From Mactra quadrangularis (lineage: Eukaryota; Mollusca; Bivalvia; Venerida; Mactridae), in NCBI GenBank assembly GCA_025267735.1, contig CM046303.1:69579034-69643033 (forward strand): a stretch of DNA of 64,000 bases. Reading direction: 5' to 3'. The notes under the pieces are model-generated. The model saw only the letters and a list, made by a program, of their open reading frames with translations, did no database searches and was not told the DNA's origin. Shown here piece by piece: positions 14,737 through 27,674 of the stretch. The translations under genes and the position numbers were made by a program. Each line of letters begins with the position of its first letter. The first letter of the stretch is position 1.

Positions 14737-17700
14737 GATAAATCTGATTTGGTGATCGCTCATTCAACGGACATTATGCATATAACGCATAACTAATTTG
14801 TTAAACATTAATTTCATTGCCATACATATTTGTATTAATATCCCACAACTAGATAATTCAAACAAATAAATATAAATTCAGTCTCTCATAGTTTTGCGAC
14901 TTCAAATGTTTGCGAAAATTAAACACTTGCTAGGTTTAGTTGCACATTAGGCACACTCTGTACAGTTTTCATATTAAATGTTTTCAAAACAACATAGTCT
15001 AGCAACGTTTAAAGGTGTTAATAAAACCAAATACTGACAAATTTGATTCATTTAAATTAACATATTCTTCATTATAAGCAAATTGTTAAAATTATCCCGA
15101 TCGTGAGTCATATATTCTACATTGATATTCTCCTAACAAAAATGGAAACACTAGATTGAAAAAACACACCAAATGTATTCATAATACTATAAAGAGTGGA
15201 CAGATATAATCATCAAATTTATAAACATGACCGATATACTTGCTTGCGTAGATTATTGACAAGCAAACGTTATACTTTGCGTGTGTCCATGACGTTCAGA
15301 AGCTTAATTAAGAATATTATACAATACGTTAGCATAATATCTAAATCGAAACGCAACGGTCAGATAAACAAAGCACATTTGTTTGTAACACAGACCATAG
15401 TTGGATTATATCATTGATGACAAACCTGTCAAGATTAATTGTCACATCAATCCATCTTTTCTTTTAGATTTTCCTGTACAATGTCCGGTGGGTATACTTA
15501 GAAAAAAATTGTGTATCCTAAAAATGGATCGACCATTCCATTGAGTAGTTAAAAAATCCCTAACATGACTAAATTTGGTATTTTTATAGTATGGTTTTAA
15601 TGTTGATATGAAAAGATGGTGGTAATTATTACTTTTGTAATATAACAAATTGCCGCATGGATCTAAAGCCTTTTTTGTTTTTTATTTTGAGATAAACTTG
15701 AATACTTGAGAAACTTCTTGTATATTCTATATAAGACATTGATTAACATCAGGAGGTACTATGTGTACACTTTGCCAAGTTTAAAATTATGTTGGACACG
15801 CATAATAAAAGTAAGTAATGCAAATGATTATAAAACTAATTTAGTTCACTTGAATTAACTAAAAACAACTACACGTAGTCTTTTAGATGACTTGGATATT
15901 TGTTTTGAATGAGTTCTGTTTTTTTTCATTACTTTATTATGCAGCAAAAATAAATTCTGCGTAAAAACGACACAGCATAAAGTTTACACTTAGATAATTT
16001 TGAATGTCTTGCGTATTTAGTCATCAGTCAAACACATAATCTCCAAATGCAATCAATAAACGACAATGATTACATATACCGCAAATTCGACATGAAGATG
16101 ATATGGTAAAACAAAAAGTACAAAGTTGATGGTTGATGTCTCTCTGAATTTGATATCACCCTAGACTATTTAAAATCAATACATCGAATGACAATTATAT
16201 TACATACTATTATAAAACATTAACTTCTTGGGAATTTCATTTTTGGTTTTATAATTGATTTGTAAAACATTTTATCTGTTATGTTAAGATTGTAATATTA
16301 TTGATAACACATCATTTTCATTTAAAAAGAAAGAAAGTGACTTCAATTACGCCGAATAGGAAATAAACGATTATGACGATTAAATTGTATTTTTAAGCAC
16401 ATTGTATAGCTATGTTATCATATACAATTAAAAACATAAATATGTACTAATTATAATAAATGCCTAATTTGTAGGAATGTGTTCAAAACAAGTTGGACAC
16501 GTGTATTATTATTCAGTTATTGAGTTGTAAAAATTCATTTGTTAATACATAAAACACATATGACCTAAACTACGACCTGTAAAAGTGAAATAAAGAAAAG
16601 TAAAAACATAGAGTGCCATAGATGCAACTGATTAAACAATCAAATATATTTTTACATAATCATTCCACTACACCTTATTTAACATGACAAGATGACTAAC
16701 ATCTAAGACATGTCATTATCCCCTATTGCACTAGTTAATGTCTATAATGCACGGACAATTGATATAAAACTATCAATATGTTTATCCAGATGATATTCTT
16801 TCTTACCTGACAGTCAGATGAAGCATATAAATGGATTGCCCTTATTAAAACAATATTCCATGGATACAATCAACTCAATGATCAGACCATTGTAAGTCGG
16901 AACATGCCTCATCTATTATCTATTATTTCATTAATACACATAATGTCGTTGGATGTGTGCTTTGGTATTTAGTTTTAACAAATAATACACTAAATTACCT
17001 ACCCTTCTCTCTCAACACTTTAATAACATAATAATTTACACGCTCTGGAATGGAAGGTGTTATTATTTATTGTCGAGTACGGAACGAATGAACGTAAATG
17101 ACGTTTCGATCAAACGTTAATACTTCATATTTACAATGCAATAAACCTCTTAAGTACGTATGCGTTAAATATGTGTCCTCTTCAGCATGTATGTTAATGT
17201 TCACATCCAATCGCTTTCGTCATAACAATGTTTTGGGTACGATTCACTTTTTTATAGTTTTCAAAATTAACAAAATGTGTTATAATTACATCAAGTCGAT
17301 TATAGTTATTGCAATGTACAGATCACGTTAGGCATCAAATTACAACAATGAAAGCTAATTGATAAATTTTAGTAATAAACACATATTAAAATACTACTGG
17401 GAGAATCAATTATTCTCGTAATTGGGTAAAATATTTCTGAAGCGTAACATACAGCGATGCTTATGAACTCAATTTATACATTTTTTAATTATTTTTTCTG
17501 TTAAAATGATTATAACAGCCAACAAGGAATTCCCACTTTATTTTTAATGAATAAATAATTTGCTAAAAACTAGGAAACGAAGAGAGCTTTAGAATAAATT
17601 TTCTACAATATTTAGTTTAAGTCTGAAGTGATTCGAAACAAAACACCACAACATCAGAATTGCGATGAACATCAGTGTGATGCTAAATTAGGCATATATC

Positions 17701-19882
17701 AGACGAATGGGCTTTGTACATCGCCCTAGTTACTAATAATGTGGACAAGTGTATACTTAAAAGTACATTAACATGAAAGGTCGTTTACATGTTGTGAATG
17801 ATGCAACTGATATTAACAATCATAGAAATGAGTTTTGATCATAACACCACACCTAATGTGACATGGCAAGATGACTGTCTACATTACCTACCATTCCCTT
17901 TGATCGTACATGTCAATTAACACTCTGTACACTCAATGGTTTGAATAACATTACCAATATAAATATCTGGATGATATTCTAAAAGATACCGCTGTTAGAT
18001 ACTCATGTAGACTTGTTTACTTGGATGAAGAAACATTTTACAATGTTTATGTTGAAGAATATGTAACAAGTTGTATAAATATCAGATATATCAATTGCCT
18101 TGACAAAGAACGGAACTTCGACCTAATGTGACTTTACAGAATTATACACAAAAATGACGATGTTATGTTAACTTACGGATGTTTTAAGTTATATTCCATA
18201 CTCCAAAAAGATAATCTGTCAAGTGCACATAAATCGATATATTATTTATTTATAGCAGGTCTGTTGAAGTTTATATTTAATCATTTAAATGCCATTTGAT
18301 GCCAATTCATGCAACCGTATCACCGTTGCATACACTTTTTATGTCATTTTTTGCTCTTAATGAAAAATTCTGAACACAAAATTAGTTCCTGAAGCTAATT
18401 GATAAATTATAAATAACTTGAAGTGATGAACAAACATTACAAAACCACAGGGATAAGTTAATTATTTACTTAATTGGTTGAAATATTTCTCAAGCATATC
18501 AAACAGTGATTAAAATGAACTCGATTTTAAATGTTTTGGACTTGTTTTCAAGTGTTTAAGTCATAATTATAGTTAACTAGGAACTTCATCTGCATATAAT
18601 GAATATATAATATGCTAAAAAACTTTAACACTAGAAAGAAAAACGAGTGTCAGAATTAATTTTTTTACAAGCTTTCAAAATTTGAAGCTATGCGTTACAA
18701 AACATGTAAATACCAGAAATGCGATGATGTTAAATGCAACGTCTAGTTGAGTAATAGACATTTAACATTTTTAATAGAACACACTTTCCTACAAAACATC
18801 TTACATATGCAACTTCAATGACACAAAAGCGGTCAGAGTAAAGAAAACTGTACAAATGTTTTGGAAGCCAATATTGACTTCACATAAACACTTGTCCGCC
18901 AAATTCAATTTGAACGAGGAATACACTCAGACAGCATGGTGTGAAATTTTGATCGCAAAATAATTGTCTCTCAGATATTCAATAGATAAAACATAGTAGA
19001 CATACTCAGACAAATGTATTCACTATGTTTTACATATAGTCAGTATAATAAATCCAGACATTCAAGTCACTAGTGATTGTTATATAATATACTGTATATA
19101 TACCATAATCATACATTTCAACATTTCTTCTTTCTTCAACTAGTTGCAGACTTTGGGATCACAATGAATAATTTTGGTAATGGTAGGATTGTGTTACTCT
19201 GTATAAATAAGGAATGATGCCAACTGAATGTCATGAATACAGTAATTCAAACATGAATGAGACATATAATTACGATTAAAGATAATATTTATAAGGCTAA
19301 CATATCGAAGGTTGCTTGAGAAATTGTCCAATCTATACATTTGGATTTACTAACTATTGATAGGAAAATAATGAATGAGTTGATTACCTCATGTATATAA
19401 TACCATTTCTAGAAGCATTGAAACATGGATATCTTTTACAAATTAAATTGAAAAAAAATGTTTCACACAAAATCAAGTTTTGAAAGGTATAACATAATGA
19501 GACGATGGTGGTTTAGCTTTGAGAAACTAATTCAGTTATATATTTACGTTTAGTGATATTTGGTACTGAGAGAGTTATAAACTGGTGTAAAGTTGCTTTG
19601 GATAACGCGTATGATGCCTGCTGGTATCCTGTTTATTTCATTTGCGCAGTAAAGCTTTTTTCGAAACATTACGTTGTCATCTTCAAAATAACGTATTTTA
19701 CTCGTTAAACCAGTTACTGTACGGAAGAAAAATAAACGAAATGAACTGAAAACGGATAAGTGAATCGACATGTCAAGTTTCCAAGTACAAATTTGTCTTA
19801 CAACTTACGGAAATTGCAACAGATAGTATACTTCGAAGCTTAAAACATATAATAAAACAATAAAGTATTCTTTCTTAATAGT

Positions 19883-20117
19883 TTTGTCACATATATTGGC
19901 ATCCGTAGAAACGAATTAATTGACAAATTAGCAAAGCACTCTTTACAGCTTGAACCAATTGATATGAAATTGCCTCATAATGAGTTCAAACCATCGTATT
20001 AATTTTATAAATTTACATGAAATAAAGCCTGCACTTGATACCACCATCTCTCATACAATTCTGAATTCACGTGAACAAACAGTACTTACGCGTTGCAGAA
20101 TAGGTCATACTTATTGA
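19883..20117 (+). pseudogene. Non-LTR retrotransposon RNase H/C-terminal remnant
   Basis: Translation from 19,883 reads FVTYIGIRRNELIDKLAKHS..., ending at a stop after KPSY. The 'hIGIrgNElaDkLAK' pattern is the last conserved block of the RNase H domain in Jockey/I-type LINE polyproteins. A second piece at 20,067-20,114, in another frame, reads SREQTVLTRCRIGHTY and then a stop. This is the 'vLtRlRiGHTrlTH' signature found just after RNase H in those elements. In-frame stops and a frameshift between the pieces show it is dead. It sits at the junction between array-1 copies 2 and 3. In a live element this region helps remove RNA during target-primed reverse transcription. Confidence 0.75.
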
Positions 20118-20139
20118 GCGCGCACCGAAGTGTGCGCTC
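20116..20139. other. GC-rich hairpin, 10-bp stem
   Basis: GAGCGCGCAC and GTGTGCGCTC form a stem with one G-T wobble around a 4-base CGAA loop. It stands out in strongly AT-rich surroundings and directly follows the LINE remnant. Its function is unknown; it may be part of the retroelement. Confidence 0.5.
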
Positions 20140-20469
20140 TTATATGTAATGCGTTTTGAATATGCCTGTGCATGCGTAACTTTTCGGCTGTTACTGCCTA
20201 ATTACTGTCTAATTCACTCATGGAGGCCGCCATTAAAGTAAGCAAAGGTTAGACTAAAAAGCGTACGTACTTTATGTGGCAAGACAGCTAGATGAGAAAT
20301 TTTAAGTTAATGCATTTATTTATCTGACGTGTTTTGTAAACATTTTATTTGTTTTGTTTAGCAATAATAAATGATCTTTAATAGGATTTTCTCCAAGAAA
20401 TTAATAGCTTCTCTTCTAAATTGTGGTTTAAACTAACACATATACTCGACTTTCACGCTCTTCGACGTC
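20118..20469. other. Spacer between array-1 copies 2 and 3
   Basis: This stretch of about 350 bp is absent from the other array-1 copies inside the window. It holds the hairpin above and then AT-rich sequence. I see no gene in it. It may be the true junction sequence of the duplication, or sequence that also precedes base 1 outside the window. Confidence 0.5.
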
Positions 20470-20661
20470 TATTGCATCAATATTTTCCTTATATAACACA
20501 TTCATACCTTACCAATGGCGATGTTGCGCAACTGTGTACACCTTGCAGCGAACGAAAACTTTAATGTAAACATTTTCTCATCGACTATATCAGAACTATT
20601 TCATAAAGCTCCCGCTTGCAATATTATCAATTATTTAAAAGAAATCAAAATTTTAAAAATA

Positions 20662-21823
20662 CAGTCAATTCGCATTATCTCGACTACTCTTGTGTCGATA
20701 TTTCGTTGTCTCGACTGAAAATCAAAAGTCCCGATTTTTTGTCTTCTTTATCTATATGAAAAAGTCATGTTTGAGTCGATCTTTTTTTCTCGAGTTTTTC
20801 GCTCTCTCGACTATAAATTTGAGTCCCAAATTGTTTTTTTACTATAAAATTATAATGATTAAGTCGACTAGACAAAGATATTATCGGCGATCCGTTGAGG
20901 TGCGAAAAATAACACACGCCCATTGTTTATCGATTAGCGAGTGTATAGATAATCTGTTTAAAAGAATGTGTCAAGATTGAATTAACATGTCATTTAAATA
21001 TACAAACTAATTGACATGACTAAATGAAACCATTGTTAAATAAGTCGAGTGTTAATTGACAGATGTCAAAATTGAGTATAATTTTTTTCGTTCTAGTGTA
21101 TAAATTATTCTTGATTTTTAAAAATAAAAAACAAATATTTTTTGTTATTTCTATTATTCTATTTCGTCATTTAAGTTGATATAAATGTACGCCATCTTCA
21201 TGATAACTTAATCACTCGACAGACCTGTTGGAAAAATGTTTACAACTGTTATGGATCGATAATAGAGATATGCTGACATTCTTGTAGTTCAAGTCTACAT
21301 TTTTTCGTGACGTAATAGTCAACTTCTCTTCAAACACACAACTGGATAATATCAGCAACTACTCAAAATATCAAAGAGAAGCCGACATGCTGGGGTTGTA
21401 CGAAATAGTATATGACGTCAAACACATACACACACAATTTTTCTGACTGACTTCAAATATTCAGAAGATATACGTTTGGTTAGTCATTACATCGAGAAAC
21501 ATCTGTGAAATACAAATGTAGTAGAAACCGAAAGTAGATTTTCGGAAAATACGCGATTTTGTTCAATAACTTGTCGAGAGGGAACTGTGCCAGCGGGAAA
21601 AGTGTCACAAAACCTTTAAGGTACAAGTTAATGGTAAAACTCTATTCACAGCTGCAGTAAAGCGATTATTCTAAACTTCACTCTCTGAACAGGTAAAACT
21701 GCTACTGAAGACATCGAAATTACCTCCCTTAGAAAATTTCGTTTATATTGTTTGTCTCGATTTTTCGGTATCTCGACTATTTTTCGACGGTCCCTACTAA
21801 GTCGAGATAACGAGAGTTGACTG
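20662..21823. mobile_element. pogo/Tigger-like DNA transposon, non-autonomous
   Basis: This 1,162-bp element has terminal inverted repeats. The left end is CAGTCAATTCGCATTATCTC. The right end, on the other strand, is CAGTCAACTCTCGTTATCTC, and both continue 'GACT'. TA lies at both borders (20,660-20,661 and 21,824-21,825), the target duplication of Tc1/mariner/pogo elements. Several 'tctcgac' and 'gtcga' motifs near both ends look like sub-terminal transposase sites. The longest internal frame is about 96 codons with no recognisable DDE or CENP-B-like domain. It would therefore need a transposase supplied elsewhere. It is nested inside a retroelement-tailed insert absent from copies 1 and 2. 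Confidence 0.8.
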
Positions 21824-21825
21824 TA

Positions 21826-21968
21826 TGTAAATTTATCCTAGTATGTTTTTGTTCATATATTAGTTACATTATTTTTTAATTTACGTTATCTTACATTGCA
21901 TTCGGCATGATATGATCTTTGGTGTTGGTTTGTCGTAAAACCCAACAAACAAACAAACAAACATAATA
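21826..21968 (+). mobile_element. Retroelement 3' tail, outer insert around the pogo element
   Basis: This segment ends 'ggtttgtcgtaaaacccaac' followed by (aaac)n, the same tail style as 8489-8554. Together with about 33 bp left of the pogo element it forms an insertion absent from copy 1, where 'gcaatattctagccc' runs straight into 'gataaatataac'. No tRNA head is visible, so it is a truncated SINE or LINE end. Confidence 0.6.
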
Positions 21969-24900
21969 GTTTGATAAATATAACTTCATACAATGATGCG
22001 GTTTGTTATTAATTGCTGCAACTAGTGGAAACGTTAATTATCCTGTTTCGTGTAAGAGAAATAAAGTTGTTAACAAAACTGAATCATTATTTATATTGGT
22101 AATTGTTCACCTGTCATTATTACGTACAAAACTAACACTAAAGTGACTAGAGTTAATTTATAAAACACTTGGATAAACATCCTATCATATGTGAGCTACT
22201 TATCATGAAGATATCAAGAAACAGTTGCTAGCACACTTTGTGGCATAGTCGTATTTTATACTTTATACCATGGCTGTATATAACACCAGGTTGTAACAAC
22301 ATCAGTCTAGTTAGCAAGTTGAAAATGTTATCAAACACCTAGCTTATGTGCTTTGATTTGTGAAGACGCCGAGCCATTGCAATCTATAATCTCAGCAAGC
22401 ACTTCTGACTGTCATTCAGAGACTGGATTCAAAAGTGGTCCATAAATTATGCATTCATAATAAGACTATAATAGTTTTTTATGCAGCTAAATGGCATGTT
22501 TAACCCTATATACAAAGGAGTTATTGTGAGACACATTTAGATCTCAAAGGTATTTATGTGACAACATACTTGTTAATCTGATTGAAATACACAATACGGA
22601 TACAATAGGGTTTGACATTTATTGCCTATTTCTTAACCAAATTTCTTTTACATACCATCGTTTCAAATATAGAATATAATTTTTTTATTACAACCAATCA
22701 CCCCTGTATGGTGGCCACGTGGCCTTTATGTAACACACAATTAGAACACAATGTATACTAGTATACATGTATAATTATGATTCTCAATAGTCCACATCTT
22801 GGCTAAATAAACTCAAGCAATGTGTATACATACCAGTACACTGCACTGTAATAGTTTTGAAACTAAATACTAAAAATGCTTGAATCAAAATAAACTAACA
22901 AATTCTTCAGGGTAAAAAACTATCTAACTTAATTGATGCAATATCAAATTACACAATTTTACACAATAACAATATTGTCTGTAATTGTAAGTATTATTTC
23001 AACTTATCAGATATCTCGTGTTAATTCATCATCGTCCTAGAATGTTTATCAACATGTGTGATATTTATCTAAATAAACAAGATGAAAGCCACAAAGTTGA
23101 TATAACAGATGTTAGTAGAAATATTGATACATATTATATAATTAGTCAGACTTGACTTATGGTATATTAATTATTGTTCAATGAATATTTGGTTCATCCT
23201 GAAGTATATTCAAAGTAGTATTAACATATCACAAAAGTTTGTCTTTTTAAACCTTTATACTTGTTTTACTTTTAGATCGAAACGTAACCAATGCATGTAT
23301 GGTCTTTTAAAAGAACCATTGTTACATGTACTTTATTCTTACTTGATTGTGTATGTACACAGTTAAAACGTGTCGTCAAATAAGACCATAAACTGCAAAT
23401 ACATTCATGGATTGAAGTGGACATGGTATTTCATTATTATAGAAATGAACTCCCCTATATAAATGTTTGGTTTTACATATAAAGAGATACAAAGTGAACG
23501 TTGTAAAGACATTCATATAGACAGTTTAAACGTGTGTTATGTTTACCACACACAAATACATCATGTTCCACTGCTTTCAATAGAATACATACAATCTTCT
23601 TTGATGCTTTAAAATGAATATATTTTAAAAGAAAATAAACAATGCAGATTCAACTTTTCTAAGAACACTCACTGAGCAAAATATTATTCCATGAGATAAC
23701 AGTATTTGATGGTCTTTACAGCAGAGTGTCTGATGTCGATCAGAGAATATTTCATGCCGAGTCTTGATCCAACTCTAAAATAATATGAGACAAACATCGC
23801 TATTTCTAGATTTTATGTGTATTCTAGAGATAAGGTTTTTATTATGTAAGTAGTGGTTCTTTAGAAAGCTTAAGTTTATATGTTTTGTAAAATGTATTTT
23901 ATTCTCATCCCGACAATCCTTTTTGAAAGTAATTGGCGCTGTTAATTGCCCACAATCAAAGCTGTTTTGCAATTAAAATTATAAGTGACAAAAGGTAAAA
24001 AACAATACTCTTTCTCGAAAACTAATGATGTATTAAGAATAGCTTTTGATCAATCAGTTTACCAGCAAATAAAAAAGGTTCACATAATTATCTTCATTTA
24101 TAAGCGTTTCCAATTTGATTTTGTACCATAGTTTTTATACCAACACTGTGTCTATGTCTGCCATGTTCACAATATGACTTCGAAAACCACGAAACACAAG
24201 TACACATTTCTCACTGAAACACATTTTTTCGTTTTGTGTCTGCACTTAGACAAATAATTAACAAACACTAATGTAATCTAGTGGTTAACATCACTGATTA
24301 AAAAATCGTCTAACCGATAATATTCGTAGGTTTTAATTGGCTATCAGACAAAAATGTACGAGCTAGAATAGGTATTTGCTTACTAAAAAGATTTAGGCCT
24401 AGCGTTTTAAAGGGACTGTATCGCCTTATTAGAACTTGTGTTTAACAGGACAATATATAATTTACAACATTATCTGTTTTATTCATGTTTATAAAATGTT
24501 CATGTAATTTATATTGGCACTTAAAATTAATCAAATAGTATCAAACGGTGATGACAAAGTTCGAGTTACAATCACTGGCATGCTACGAACAAAATGATAT
24601 ATATATCTATAAAGACACTATGCTGATTCTCTCTTCAATATAAGGTTATCAGAATGTATGCCAGACGGATATAAATCACATAATGTAAAACACGACATAT
24701 CTAAACACCGTAAAAACATTATACCTTTTTTGTGAGACAATTTTGTAAGTTATGAAAACAGTTATAATGTCATTAAATAAAGTGTTATATAAAGTAGATT
24801 GTAACAGTATGAAGTCTAGTATTAGGGTATGCTTGGATAACGATTAATTGTTGTAAGATTGATGTTATCAGTGGGGTGGTGCTGGAAAATATAAGTTTAG

Positions 24901-27359
24901 TCATAGATCGTATTACAAATAATCCTAACATAATGCTTACATATAAAACGTATTATAAAACCATAGTTACATGGCATTAGGTAGTCATCCAGGGATTTGT
25001 TACTTTCTTTTATCTTACAATAAATTATCTATTCTAAACAATAAATAAATCCGATATCACTGCGACCTCCATGAATATGTTAGATGATAGAATGATAAAT
25101 TGATCTAAATGATAAAACCTGGGAATGTAGTTTATGATTAAATGCATTATAATGATACATCGCACCATGCAAGGTGGTATAATGCAGCAATAAATGCTTG
25201 TGAGAACATTACATTGGCAGGTAATGAAAATACAGTAAGTGAGGATAATTGACTGATGAACAAAGAATTACTCCTACATGATAAAAAATATGATAAAATG
25301 GTTGTCTTGAAATCAAACATTGGGGCGTTACTAGACAATGATAAAACGAACTATTAGACATAGTCGCCATTCTTGTAAGTTAATCCTTTGTCGATTACAA
25401 TGTGCAAGGTCCAATGAAGAGTATTAATGAATACAATAATAACAGAATCAATAAAGGCATTTTGTATGTTTTGAACAATGCTCTAATTATTCTTGATATC
25501 GAAACGTCTAAATTCAATTAAATACCAATATTCATGACTTTGATTTTGGTTAGTAATTAATTTTGATGAAACGTCTGTGGAATATTTTAAGAGGCATTTT
25601 CATCACCATTGAGATCCTATGTCACTTGTAAAAGTTCTGGTTTGGTACTACTTCTAGCTATTGTATATTAAATATCACGAGACGAGAACACTCGGGAATT
25701 CTTATGTAATGTACCATAGTGCAGTCTAAAAGTAATGAAAGCCTAACGTACCCGTATAATATTATACCATGATAAGACAATAGTCTTACAAATGAGCTTG
25801 GTGAACTAGAATTCAGTATGTCTTACAAAAAGATAAAGAACACAAATAAGTAATCAGATGATTAAGCAATCTAACTAAGATACAACCTGACTCCGTTACA
25901 TGCAATGAAAAAAAACAAAACATATTACATCTTAATATAAGAGTTCCGTTCTCAAGGATATTCCAAATCAAATTTATTAAGAAATATTCCAGACTAAACA
26001 GTGTTAAAACAGTTAACTTGTAATAAAGTTTGCTTCTCAATGTAAATTATTCATTTTATCATCTCTTTTAACTGGAATTTTCTAAACAGATAAAATGATA
26101 GCGAAATAGTTCTGAATATTGTTAGAGGAAATCTTTTATACTATATTGGTTAGTTCAAAAAAATAAACTTTGCCTTTTCGTAAATGTACATAACAATTTA
26201 TGTAGCTATAGTAACCGTCAAGTAATGCACCAAAGCACAGTGACCCAGAATAAAAAAAATCATTTATACCGGCCATTAAGCATCAAGGTGATTCTTTGAA
26301 ATAGAAAATAAAAAATTGAATCTATTTTGCACCATCTGATTGGAAACATTACATTTCTTTGTGTGTATCATAGATATTTTTGGCACGATTGGTAGAAGTA
26401 TTGTGTTTAACCAGTTATGTTGATGTTATATCAATACGTTTGCACTTTAGTTCACCTCGAATTGTTTTTTCTTATTTCTCATGCTGCAAAATGTATAGTA
26501 AATGTACTATGCAGATTGATTAAACATTTCTCGACGAATTGTTATATAATATATGTACGTGTTTTCTAACTTTATACTAGATTCATGAATCATATGTCAT
26601 GATATTGTCCAAAAATCAAAGAACCAAAATAGAGTAGTAAAAGTTTCTAGAATAAATTTGGTACTTTTATTATCTCCTGTTATTAGGTCATCCGATCAAA
26701 AGAGGTGGTAATATTGAAAGGGTAAAATATTAAATACCTGAAAATCACGTACATTATAACTTACAACTGTATTTAGTGGGATTTATATCTAATCACAGCA
26801 AGACAATGTTTAGAACAATCAACAGCATGATTTAACAACAAAACCACATTGTTTACAGTATGGACATTTCTCAATTGGATATAACTCACAATTTATATAC
26901 TTTTTTATCAATTAAATAATCACATAGAGGGACATTGATGAAATCGAAATTAATTTCAACGCATACTGCGACTACAAAGAAATTGCATTATTAAACAATT
27001 GTGATATTAATTTAGATTAACTTCTAAGTAATGTTCCATTTTATTTGTAAACTTCCGTTCTTTACTTATTTTTCATCAATAAATAAACACGCTTCACGTA
27101 ATTCCTGTGATTGGTGTATGAATGTTTTATATCTGATCATAGATCAAAAACTTCAATTAATTCTGTGATTAATTGTAAAATCCCGATTATTTACAATCTG
27201 CATGATTTAAACAAATATTGTTATGCTCAATATGAAAATTGTTTGAACAAGTAATTGAAAATGTGTGTATGTTATATCCTGTGGATTAAACAGGATGATA
27301 AATCTGATTGATATGAACAGGAAGCTGATCTGATGATCGCTCATTCAACGGACAATATA

Positions 27360-27674
27360 AGCCGCCCGGCTAGCTCAGTTGGTAGCACGCAAGTCTACTG
27401 ATCGAGGGGTCGTGGGTTCAATTCCCAGGCGGGCTTACTTTCGAGGAGCTTGGTCATGAAATTATTTCTACGACCATTCTCCCTCCTACCAATGATTTTT
27501 AATTATGTAGGACAGTTGTCAGTCACTGACAAAAGTATGCGCTTAGTAGTTGGTTAACAGCTAAATTCAGAGATTCAGCCTTTCCAGGAGGAGTGAGTAG
27601 GTTGGGTGACCGCCGTTATATGACCTATACAATGTGTTGCTACGGCGTTAAACGCAACAAAACAAACAAAAAAA
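27360..27674 (+). mobile_element. tRNA-Lys-like-headed SINE (family 1)
   Basis: The head at 27,361-27,437 reads 'gcccggctagctcagttggt' and continues to 'gtgggttcaattcccaggcg'. It contains box A and box B and closely resembles metazoan tRNA-Lys. It is not a functional tRNA gene: the anticodon arm is disturbed and the head runs on into a SINE body. The tail is 'ttgctacggcgttaaacgca' plus (aaac)n-like sequence. A perfect 12-bp duplication ACGGACAATATA flanks it (27,348-27,359 and 27,675-27,686). Copies 1 and 2 keep the empty site (near 5450 and 14,767), so insertion followed the duplication. The style resembles molluscan V-SINEs such as RUDI; family membership is inference. Confidence 0.88.

Larger units (their letters stand above)
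10541..19882. repeat. Array 1, copy 2 of the tandem segmental duplication
   Basis: Second direct copy, aligning with copy 1 from 'cggtttgtta' (10,543) to the shared 'agtattctttcttaa' end near 19,880. The offset to copy 1 falls from 10,302 to about 9,365 across the copy because of indels. Roughly 0.95 kb equivalent to copy-1 positions ~735-1715 is missing near 11,040-11,090. About 0.94 kb equivalent to ~4420-5410 is replaced by a mariner-like fragment at 14,483. Two insertions absent from copy 1 (11,984-12,289 and 13,617-14,043) partly offset the losses. No gene is seen; the short open frames are frameshifted or stopped in copies 1 and 3. Confidence 0.9.

Noticed and set aside
20690..20980. 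Transposase gene inside the pogo-like element
   Set aside because: The 96-codon frame shows no helix-turn-helix or DDE motif and is rich in low-complexity F/S/K residues.
27361..27437. Functional tRNA-Lys gene
   Set aside because: Box A and box B are good, but the anticodon arm is irregular and the sequence continues into a SINE body flanked by a target duplication.
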